From: Hirsutella rhossiliensis
Lineage: Eukaryota; Ascomycota; Sordariomycetes; Hypocreales; Ophiocordycipitaceae
Length of the DNA: 64,000 nt
NCBI RefSeq assembly: GCF_020360975.1
Contig: NW_025408675.1
Span: 1-64,000 of the forward strand
Reading direction: 5' to 3'
Position 1 is the first letter of the stretch, and every line of letters starts with the position of its first letter. The position numbers were made by a program, and so were the translations under genes. Positions 35,816 through 45,081 of the stretch are shown here, one piece after another. A model generated the notes under the pieces. It had not been told where the DNA came from, did not search any database, and saw only the letters and a list, made by a program, of their open reading frames with translations.

Positions 35816-35910
35816 AGTGAACAATAGCCGAAAATAGCAAGCCGACGTATTCAGTCCATCCCGACGGAAGCGCTCTTGTGATGAATGAGTGGGTTCATGT
35901 CCCGTCACGC

Positions 35911-37422
35911 CTAAAACTTGCGCCGTGCCAGACTCGGCGTCCACTGTATCGGATGGGTCTCCGCCGAAGCCTTTTCATCCTGCTTCCATATCTTGACTAA
36001 AAAAGGGGTCAGCACTCGGCCCAGTACGGTCAGCGGGTTTGAAAGGGCTTACTGGTCTTGTCGGCCTCGCCGCAGATAAGACGTAGTCCTGAGCGGTCAA
36101 AGGTCGAACTCATGATGCCCGACTCGGCGTCGAGAGAGCCGGGTTGCGCCGTCGTGTCGAGAGCCTGGAAGCGGTATCCAGACTTCCAGTCCCAGAAACT
36201 CATCGATCCGTTGTCACCTGCGTTCACGATCGTTAGCCGCCGCGGTGGAAGAGGCCAGGGACAGTGAGGCAGTTCCTCGGCGGGTCCGCATACCTCCTGA
36301 GAAGAAGACGTTGTTTTGGTTGACGCTCATCGTGTTGATGATCGCGTTGTGCCCCTCAAAGTTCTGCATAAAGGCAGCCTCGGGGCACTTCCACTGCTTG
36401 ATGCTCCCGGTACTCGCGCTCGCAAAGGTGAACTCGGTAGGGTGCACGGCAAGGGCCCGGACGCCCTTTTTGTGGTGAGTAAGGACACCCATTGCCTTGC
36501 CCGCGGCAAGGTCCCACAGCCTCACGGTGGAGTCGAGGGAGCCGGTGATGACCTGCGGATCTGCCTCTTGACACTTGACGTCGGCGACGGTCTGGGTGTG
36601 GCCGGACAGGACGTGGATGTTGCTCCTCGTCCGCATGTCCCAGACCCTGGCAACGCCGTCTCGGCCGCCGGTGACGAGAACGTCGAGAGTAGGGTGGAGG
36701 GAGAGGGTGTAGACGCCGCTCAGGTGGCCGTGGTAGTGGCGGATGACTTTGTTGGTCTCGAGGTCCCAGCACTTGACCATCTTGTCTTCGCCGCAGGAAA
36801 AGAGGTATGGGTGTCTCGGCGAGACGGCCAAGCCGCGAACGGTGCTGATGTGGCCCGTCAGGGTAAGGAGTAGAGAGCCAGCGGCAAGGTCCCAGATCTT
36901 GATGGTCCTGTCGCCCGCACCACTGGCAAACCACTTGTTGCCAGGCTCAACCGCAAGACTCCGAACCCAGCCCAGGTGCCCCGAAATGACCCTCATCAGC
37001 TTCCAAGGCGGGTGCCATTCCGGTTTCACCTGCTGGTACGCCGATGCACCTCTCGTCGCCAGGCTCATGTCTTTGGACGCCGACTCTCCGGCCGGGCCCT
37101 GTGCCGCCGAGGAGCCAGCAGGGCCCTCGAGAAGCTTCTGCGTCGTCTTGCCGCCTGGTTTGGCCTTGACGAGAGCCTTGCCGGGCCTTTTTCCGGGATG
37201 CCTCGCGGCCAGCGACGGCGGCAGCGTCTGCGCGGTGGCGTACTCGGCGAGAAACCTGTGCTTCAAGATAGGGTCCTCGGCCACGTCGTCCTGGGCGAGT
37301 CGCTGTCGCTTGCCGCTGAGCTGTCCGCCGGCGGACGCCGTGCGGGCATATAGAGTGTGCGAAGCTCGTGCGTTTTGCGATGCGAGTGCGTCGAGCCGGG
37401 ACACATCTTGCGGCGTCTCCAT
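35911..37422 (-). CDS. PRP46: Pre-mRNA-splicing factor Prp46/PLRG1 (WD40)
   Basis: Core component of the Prp19/NTC complex that activates the spliceosome in the nucleus. Exons on the minus strand: 36294-37422, 36053-36217, 35911-35996; 459 residues with no break. The N-terminus contains [19 protein letters not shown] and a lysine-rich stretch. [19 protein letters not shown], highly typical of PLRG1, precedes the propeller. WD repeats follow one another: [111 protein letters not shown] and [14 protein letters not shown], with repeated IKIWDLA/RLWDLA ends. The C-terminus [17 protein letters not shown] and RRKF is also family-like. Confidence 0.95.
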
Positions 37423-37725
37423 TTTGATCGGTCGAGTTCGGCCGTCGGTAGATGAAGAGAAGAGCTGGAAGGCTGGGAGGAAACTTGAATGCAGCCGCCT
37501 GTGGCGCTAGCCGCCTGTGCGCCACTTACGCCACAGGCGATGGACGCAGCCCTTGGAGGCTCATTAGCCGCCTTCGTCGTCATCCACCTTGTTGCCTCGT
37601 CTTCGTCTCGAGCTACCAAGATACTCTCAACTCGCCCATCCAATAGGCCTCTACCCCTCTCTACGGAAAGTGCATCTTGAAGACACCGGGCTGCAATCTG
37701 GATCAAAGCGAAGAGGCACACAGCC
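37423..37725. promoter_or_regulatory. Bidirectional promoter, PRP46 / NAS6
   Basis: 303 bp between divergent start codons of a splicing factor and a proteasome assembly factor. No specific binding site is claimed. Confidence 0.55.
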
Positions 37726-38932
37726 ATGGACGAGGAACAGGATCGTTTCCCGCTGCATACCGCCGCTCGCGGAGGCCGAGGTGAGAACCACGCGTCAGTC
37801 GATGCGTACCTCGAAGCTTGAAACGTTTCTCACGACGGAAACAAGTGGCCAGGGCCGAGGGACTATTGGAGGTACGGCGATAGCTCGCCACACCCTGCTA
37901 GCCCAGTCTTACGCACATGACCCTTTCGTGCAAGGCTGGTGAATCGCAGATTAACCCGTGCTTGGCCAGAGCGACCCGAAGCTATCGAAGCGCAAAGATG
38001 ACGACGGCCGCTACCCGATTCACTGGGCCGCCTCATCCAACTGCTACGACATTGTCGTCCTGCTCGCCAACCAGCCCGGCTTTGAGCCTGACGTCCAGGT
38101 CAGCCGCCTATCCAGCCTCGGCATCGCGCAAAAGCAGAGGACTGATTCATCCCATGGCGGGGCAGGATGAGAGTGGCTGGACGCCTCTCATGATCTCGGC
38201 TAGCGTCTCGGACAGCGAGCGTGTCCTCAAGGTACTCTTGCAAAAAGGCGCCGACGTCAACGAGAGAAGTAAGCTGAAGAAGAAGAAACTCTACTCAAGA
38301 CGCTGACATTGGTCCAGACAGCAGCGGCCAGGTCAGAAAGCCCCCAGCCGCCGCGGGGGCGATAAAATGATGAATGCTGAACCGTCGGCAATCGCTGCTA
38401 GACTGCTCTTCACTTTGTGGCCTCGAAGAAGAACATGGACGTTGCCCGCCTCCTCCTCGTCGACTCCAAGCCCCCGGCCTCGACCCGGGTCCGCGACCGC
38501 CGCGGTCAATATCCCATCCACCGCGCCGCGGCCGTTGGCTCCGCTCCCATGGTCAGCCTGCTGCTCAAGAACCGCAGCCCGCTCAACCCGGCCGACACCG
38601 AGGGTTACACGCCCCTGCACCACGCAATCGCAGAGGGCCACGGTATGGACGGGTGCTTATTTCCAGATTTTGCCGACTGCTTTGCTGACTGGTTCATGTC
38701 ACGCAGGAGATGTTGCAGTCATGCTGCTCAAGGAGGGTGCAGACCATACCCTCAAGACCAGCGAGGGTGAGCTGGCGCTCGACCTGGCACCAGACAAAGA
38801 GGTAAGTAAGCCCTTCGGCGCCGACCAAGCAAAACGCTTTTTGCCCATTCGCCAGCTCATGAGTACTATCCACAGGTACGCGGCTATATCATGCAGGGAG
38901 CCGAGAGAGAAGGCATCGACCTGTCCCTTTGA
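37726..38932 (+). CDS. NAS6: Proteasome regulatory-particle chaperone Nas6/gankyrin (ankyrin repeats)
   Basis: Assembly chaperone of the 19S base that binds Rpt3, also known as PSMD10. The start MDEEQDRFPLHTAARGGR at 37726 opens an ankyrin fold. Repeats: RYPIHWAASSNCYDIVVLL, GWTPLMISASVSDSERVL with LLQKGADVNER, TALHFVASKKNMDVARLLL, QYPIHRAAAVGSAPMVSLL and GYTPLHHAIAEGHGDVAVM. The tail is VRGYIMQGAEREGIDLSL. Later exons are secure: one ending 38268, a 14-nt micro-exon 38318-38331 (SSGQ), 38402-38642, 38707-38801 and 38876-38932. The join between exon 1 and the exon containing KLSKRKDDDG (about 37785-37960) is not resolved; a small extra exon encoding RAEGLLE may lie near 37850, or there is an indel. 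Length near 240 residues fits the family. Confidence 0.88.
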
Positions 38933-39112
38933 AGCACCTGTGGCCTTTTCTTCTTTCCAACTGCGACCTGCCTGGTTACCCCTTTTGTCCCTAGAATCCG
39001 AGGGTCATAGCCATGGTGTCACGTCCATCAGGCGTGCATGTGCCGATATCAAGATAGCAAGGTCAAGTGAGCATGCTTCATGAAACGTCATTGCTCTGCA
39101 TCATCTAGCCGA
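38933..39112. other. Short convergent intergenic region
   Basis: 180 bp between the NAS6 and ADE13 stop codons. It must contain overlapping or abutting 3' untranslated regions; nothing else seen. Confidence 0.5.
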
Positions 39113-40992
39113 CTATACGGCGAGCTGAATCGTCTTGGTAGACTCGATATGGCGCTTGTACTTTTCCAGCCGCTTGTCGACAACTCCATTAGGGCCCGCA
39201 TACTTGTCGACCTGCTCAGCACAGCGGCCGATGAACAGCTTAGGGTCCATCAAGCCGTCCACCTCTCCCCAGATGGGCTTCTGCTCACGCAGTGGTCAGT
39301 GCTGTACCAATGTCACGCATGGGCGCTTTGGGTCACTCACGAAGAACTCTGTCCTCTTGATTCGCTCAATGAGATCGTTGCTGCCGCCCTCCATCTTGAC
39401 ATGATAGGCCGCCTCGCGCGAGAGAAGCCGGATCTGCTCGTGCGCCACCTGTCTAGAGGCGCCGTGGTTGACCATGCGAATGAGGATATTCTCCGTCGCC
39501 ATGTACGGCAGCTCCTGCATAAGCTGCAAATTGATGACGGCGGGGAAGACAACCAGGCCGTCGCTGACATGGTCGAGACTGGTGACAATGGCGTCGGCCA
39601 AGAAGAACATTTCTGGAATGTCCATGCGGCGAATGGCGCTATCGTCGAGGCTACGCTCCAGCCATTGCTGTGAGAATGTGTCGCTGAAGTTTGAGGAAAT
39701 GTTGCTCAGCTTGCGGCCTAGGCTGCAGATTCGCTCCGCCCTGCGAGAGTGTCAGTCGGATGCCAAGGCTGTGGTCTGTCGATGTCTCATCGGCTCACGT
39801 CATGGGGTTCGACTTGAAGGGCATGGCCGACGAGCCAATCTGTCCGGCAACATGAGGCTCATCCAGCAGCTTGTCGTGGCAGAGATGGCGAATGTCCTAC
39901 GTCGGTTAGCAGGGGAAGCTCGACAGCCTTCCGCAAAGAATGCTGCTTTTGCTTACCGTGGCAATGCGCGTCGCTGTGGCTCCCAAGGCGGACAGCGCGT
40001 TGGCTACTCGCAGGTCGACCTTGCGGGTGTAGGTCTGGGTGGAGATGTCGTAGCAGCCGGAGAAGCCGGCCTTTTGGCAGAGAATCTCGTTTAGCTTGTC
40101 GACCTTTGCGGCGTCGTTTTGGAAAATCTCCATAAAGGACGCCTGGGTGCCGGTGGTGCCCTGAGCGCCGCGGAAGCGCAGGCCGGCCCTGACATACTCG
40201 ATGTCGTCGAGATCGAAAACCAGGTCCTGGAGCCACTGGGCGGCGCGGCGTCCGAGGGTGATGGGCTGTGCCGCTTGATAGTGCCTTGAGAGCGGTTAGA
40301 GAGGCGCGACGGGCAGACAGGTCGACGGCGAGACTCACGTGAAGCCCAGGGTCGGCAAGTCCTTGTATTGGCAAGCAAACTTGGACAGGGAGCTGATGAC
40401 CCTGGCGAGCTTGGGAAGAAGCAAGTCTAGCGCATCACGCAGGAAGATGAGATCGGCATTGTCCGTCACCTAGGGGGGGCAGGGTTAGATTTGACGTCGA
40501 GATCGTGTGCGTGTGTACATACTGGTGAGCGCCTGTTAGCCTCGACTGCCAGTGTGCACGACTGGCCACGGGATTCTCACCGTAACATGAGGTTGCGCCA
40601 ATGTGGATGACGCCCGCGGCAGCCGGGGCGTCCTTTTCGAGGGCGTGGATGTGGGCCATGACATCGTGCCGGACACGGCGCTCCTCGTCGGCGGCCACCT
40701 TGAAGGCGGCGTCGCTGACGACAAGGTTTGCGCGGATGGCGTCGAGGGCCTGGTCGGTGATTTGCGCGACGCCGAGCTCCTTCTCAGCCTCGGCGAGCCA
40801 GAGCCAGAGTTGACGCCAGGTCGAGACGCGCTGCCGGGGCGTGAAGATTCGCCTCATCTCGCTACCTGGGAGGGGGAGGGGGAGGGGGGTCAGTCACAGC
40901 GGCGGGGGCAAGCAGGGGAGCAGGAACTCGGCCTTACTGGTGTAGCGAGACACCAGAGGGGTCTGGTACTCGTCGAAAGAAGAGGCGGACAT
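39113..40992 (-). CDS. ADE13: Adenylosuccinate lyase
   Basis: Cleaves SAICAR and adenylosuccinate, two steps of purine (AMP) synthesis, in the cytosol. Exon 1 is 40938-40992 ([19 protein letters not shown]). The second exon ends near 40581, and at least five more follow, with introns near 40470-40580, 40280-40340, 39896-39955, 39739-39800 and 39290-39345. Conserved blocks: [59 protein letters not shown] and the fumarate-lyase signature [12 protein letters not shown], then [17 protein letters not shown] and [14 protein letters not shown], and the tail [14 protein letters not shown]. At the intron after HIGATSCY the donor context TACGGTGAG carries one extra G relative to the frame needed for VTDNADLIF, a probable single-base error. 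Length and all active-site blocks fit. Confidence 0.93.
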
Positions 40993-41476
40993 GATGGGCG
41001 CGGGATACGGTTGTTGCTGAATGGCAGCGAGGGCGGATGGGAGCAGCCGAGGTTGATGGCAAGATGGTTGAGCTTACGGGGCGCAAGAGAATTTATGACA
41101 CGCTATTTAATTAACTTACAGACTTTTTGGATTATTAGCTGGAGAATGAGTTCATTCGCATTCACGCCCCACCCGCGCCACGGATGTTCAGCCACAACGC
41201 GCGCCCCATTCCCATCTCTCAACACGCACGGCACAGTCGGGCAGAGGCAGAGAGGCAGAGAGGCAGAGGCAGAGGCAGACCTCTCCAAGGCCAACCCTAT
41301 AAACGCTTGCCTCCCTGTAAAGAAGCGAGGACAAAACAAGACGGCATGTAGTTATAGGACAAAGCCAGGGCCAGCGTGGTCGCAGTCAGCCGGCTTGTGT
41401 ATAAACCTCGTGTAAATCGTTCTTCTCGTCCTCCGACCCCCTGGCCGTAAAGCTCGATCCCTTTCCTCGTCAAAGT
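40993..41476. other. Intergenic, ADE13 promoter and SGM1 3' region
   Basis: About 480 bp without a gene. An AT-rich patch (41095-41150) is followed by a GGCAGA repeat (41240-41280). Confidence 0.45.
41240..41280. repeat. GGCAGA hexanucleotide microsatellite
   Basis: Units of GGCAGA and GGCAGAGA are repeated about six times with little variation, between ADE13 and SGM1. Confidence 0.65.
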
Positions 41477-44148
41477 CTACCTGACTGTCCGCTCTACAAG
41501 CTCGCGGTACATGGTCTTGACATCCTCGACGTCGGCCTTGAGCTCCTCGACGAGCTCGCTCTTCTCGCCCAGCATCTCCAGCGTCGTTTGGTATCTCGAG
41601 TCGAGGTCCGACACGGCCTCTTGCAGCTGTGGCACCTTGTTGGCTGCCGTCTTGGTCTCTGCTAGGTCCTTCATGAGGCCCACCATGTCGGCGCGCGCCT
41701 CGTCTCTCTGGTTGCACACCCGCGCCATTTCCTCCTTGGCCGCCACCTTTTCGGCCTCGAGCCGCCGTATCGCCGCGCTCATCCTCTCGACCAGTTGAAC
41801 CGACGGCCCTGCCGCTACCGTCGACGCGGAAACCATATCCTGGGCCAAGTTGCGCGGCGAGGAGGGCGCCGTGTCGTCGACGCCGTTGTCGCGCTCTGCC
41901 GTCGGCGACTCGCTGGGGGCCTCAAAGGGCGAGAACGGGACCGGCAGCGGGCCCGAGGCGACCGACGAGACAGCGCTGAGCCGGATCGGGGGCTGGCTGG
42001 AGAGGCGTCGCATTGACGACATGAGGTCGGCCGGACTGTCGGGTATACTTGCAGCAGGCGTAGGCACCCGCCGTAGCTTGCCGGGCACTGGCAAGCCGAT
42101 GAGCTCGGAGCTGAAGGTGCGAGACACGGCCAGTAGCGGAGAGTCCGGTCTGCTCTGGTGGCCCCTGAACGTTGCGCCCGCCACGTCGTCCACCCAGTGC
42201 CGCCGCTCCGCCTCGACCGTGTCGTCCCTGCTGGCCGTCCGTTGCTTTTCCTTGTCGAGGTCCGCCCGTGCCTGCTCCAAGGCCTCCTCGGCAGCCTTGC
42301 GTGAGGCGTTGGAGGCTGTCAGCTGATCGCGGCAAGCCTCCAGCTCCTGCCGTGTCGCAGCAAGGGCTGGCTGGGCGTGCTGGAGCTCATCCTCGAGGTG
42401 TCTGCCGCGGCTTGCCTGCAGGGCGTCAGCATCTGGGCAAAAGAGGTCCTTTCTTTGGCCGACGAGGGCCGACTTACCGCATCGCGGGCCTTTTTGCGCA
42501 TCTCTGATTCCCGACGCTGGGCCTCGTCCCTCTCCCGCTCGAGACTGGCTGCCTTTGCGAGGAGGGAGGACTCGATGCCTTGCCAGTTCTCCTGTGCCGA
42601 GGCGTATTGCGACTGCAGCGTCTCGATCTGTCGGAACATCTTGACCTGGGCCTCGCCTCCCGAACCTGACGAGGCCTCCTCGGCTACCGTCCGCATGGCC
42701 TCGAGCTTGCTCTCCATGGACCGCAGTTCAAGCTGCAGCTCCTGCTCGACGATGCGACCCCTCTCTGCCGCCCGCTGGAGCTTCTCGCTCCATTCTATGC
42801 TTTCCTGGCGCGCCTTGTCCATGGACACCTCCTTGTCCGTTTGAAGCGCCGCAATCGTGTCCTCCAGCTCCTTTTGCTTTTCTCGCTCAGCGGCCAAGGC
42901 CTTGCTCAACGCGTCCGCGCTGGCAGCCTCGGCCTGTTCCGCCTTGATCTTCATCTCCTGCTCTAGGCGGCGACAAGCCTCGTCCTTCTTTGTATTTTCC
43001 CTTTTCAGGTTGGCCACTTCCCTCTGCAGAGCTGCGATGGCTTGCCGCGTCTCTTCCTGGTGCTTCTCGTCTCCCTCGACGCCGTTCAAGCGGTTGCGCA
43101 ACGACTTGGCCTCCGACGTGGCCTTTTCCTTGCTCTTCCTGAGCTCCTCGACCTGTTTCTCGTGCTCGGCCATTTGCAGGCGCAGCTTCTTGATGACGGC
43201 GCGGAACTTTTGCTCCGTGCCGGACAGTTTCTGACCCTCGTCCATGAGCAGGGCAATCTTCTCGTCTTTTTCGGCCAGTTTGCGTTCCAGGCTGCCCGAG
43301 GGGGCGGAGGCGGCGGACTGCTTGGCGGCATCGATGGCGTTTTTGGAGAGATACTGGATCTTTGATTGCAGTGAATCTATTCTTTCGACGTATTCTTGAA
43401 TCTCCTCTTGCTGCCGCTGATTGGCCTCCTCCAATGCCTTTGCCAGGTCGGACAGATCAGCCGGCTGGACTATGGACTCGATGGGCGGTTGCTGTTGCGC
43501 CGGAGCATCGAGATTGTCAGGCCACGGCGCTGTTGGTGGTTCCAGCGCCGCGTCGCCGATGGCCGTATCGTTGAACGGGTCTCGCGTGGGTTTCTCGGCG
43601 CTCGCCATGAAGGGTTGTGCCTGCGGCTCGGGTGGAGTCGAGGCATCGGCGGCGTCTGGTTCGGCAGCGGCTGCGGCTGCGACAGTGCCGGGCGAGAGCG
43701 TGCTTGGCTCCTCTTTGTCCGTCGACGTGCGCTCCATGGAGCCTCGGCTGGCTTGGTCGAGAGAGCTGCGGGGAGAAGCTGCCTCTCTGCCGTCGGGGGT
43801 GTTCTTGCCCGCCATGGCCCTGGCCAGCCTGGCCTGAAGGCGCCCATTGGCACGGCCAGAGGGCGGCGGCGAGTTGGCTGCTCACGAAGACGAACATCAA
43901 GAGTAAGCCAAAGGCTTGAGGGGCAATCAATGGGGCGGACGACAGAGCAGAGGGACAAGAAACGAACCAGGGCTCGGTCTGGCGGGCGCGGCGGGATGCG
44001 CCGGCCTGCTGCTGCTCCTGCTTGCGGCGCCCTGCAGCCTGGGGTCGTTGTCGGTCTCGGCCAGTATGTTGTCGAGGCGCGACTCGACGCCGGCGACGGC
44101 CTGGGAGAGAAACGAGCCCCATTTGGACGGCTTGCCCGGCGCAGCCAT
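41477..44148 (-). CDS. SGM1: Golgi coiled-coil protein Sgm1/TMF family
   Basis: Golgin-like tether, counterpart of human TMF1/ARA160 and yeast Sgm1, which bind Rab6/Ypt6 at the Golgi. Exons on the minus strand: 43968-44148, 42478-43877, 41477-42415; 839 residues with no break. The N-terminus MAAPGKPSKWGSFLSQAVAG and VESRLDNILAETD is typical of fungal members. A disordered P/S-rich part follows, then a long coiled coil from about residue 180 to 560 (KALEEANQRQQEEIQEYVE, EKQVEELRKSKEKATSEAK, EREKQKELEDTIAALQ). A second disordered stretch (about 640-730) leads to the C-terminal TMF domain: AAIRRLEAEKVAAKEEMAR, RADMVGLMKDLAETK and LKADVEDVKTMYRELVER. The Rab-binding role is from the family, not visible directly. 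Confidence 0.9.
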
Positions 44149-44531
44149 GGTCGGGGCGCTCGACGGCGGTGTGCGTGTGTGCGTGCGTCTCCCTCTCGGC
44201 CACCCTGCTGCAGAGGGGGGGTTCGACGTTGAGGGGGCGAGGCTGCGGGTTGCCGCCGCGCTTGGTGGTGGTGGCCGAGGTGAGGATGGAGGACGAGGGG
44301 CGGGAAAAAGGTGGTCTGTCGCTCTTTGTCTTATGGCGGCAAAAGGAATGGAACATTTTCAACGTTTTCCGAGTCACGGCAATCGAGGTATCGAATTGCG
44401 GGTCATACAAGGCCAAGCCGTCGACAATTGCCTGTTGCCTGCCTAATAAGTAAGTCACGGCCTGTCTTGAATAAGCGACGCCTTCTCAGCACGCGTTGAA
44501 AATGCCGTCTTTATTCCCGCCTTCGCCTTGC

Positions 44532-44555
44532 GACATGACATGACATGACATGACA
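44532..44555. repeat. GACAT pentanucleotide microsatellite
   Basis: Four to five tandem copies of GACAT/ACATG. Confidence 0.7.
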
Positions 44556-45060
44556 GGGGGCCGGCATCCACCATTCACTATTCACTCCTCCTCCTGGCAG
44601 CCTAGCATCCTAGCTAGCTTTGTCCATGCAAGTACGGATAGTATCCGTAAGCGTCCCCGTCATTCTGCAGCGACTTAGCCAAGCAAAAAGGAAACAAGGA
44701 CGCCATCTTGCTCTGAGACATCTTCACCACACGCCTCGCATAGACGATATAAACGGAGGAATTCGAGAGCAAGAACAAATCATGTGCATTGCAGCAGGGT
44801 ATCCAAACGCTTGCTGATGGGCCCATCACGCCACCGCTCCCACTTGATCCAAGCATCCAGTCTCGCCTCTGCCCAACGAGCCCCCAATCGACAAACCGTG
44901 AGTCCTGTCCAGCAAAAGGGGGTATCGACCATCAAGCTGCTCCCAGAGCCCATTGGCAGCAAACAAATATTCTCTCAAGCATACACGCCCAATCATGTCC
45001 GCTCGCCCAGCAAGCAGTCCTTGTTGCCTGATCACTGCCTAATGAGCCAACGCCCACACT

Positions 45061-45075
45061 CCCCCCCCCCCCCCC
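45061..45075. repeat. Poly-C run (15)
   Basis: Fifteen consecutive C, six bases from the stop codon of the lysine-rich gene. The true length is uncertain because such runs are error-prone. Confidence 0.7.
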
Positions 45076-45081
45076 ATATCT

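Larger units (their letters stand above)
44149..45081. other. Intergenic, SGM1 promoter and 3' flank of the lysine-rich gene
   Basis: About 930 bp with no supported gene. It contains a (GACAT)n microsatellite near 44532-44555 and a run of 15 C at 45061-45075 directly beside the stop codon of the next gene. Confidence 0.5.

Noticed and set aside
19088..44148. Secondary-metabolite or metabolic gene cluster
   Set aside because: APS kinase and adenylosuccinate lyase are isolated housekeeping enzymes among unrelated genes; no synthase, transporter or pathway regulator is present.
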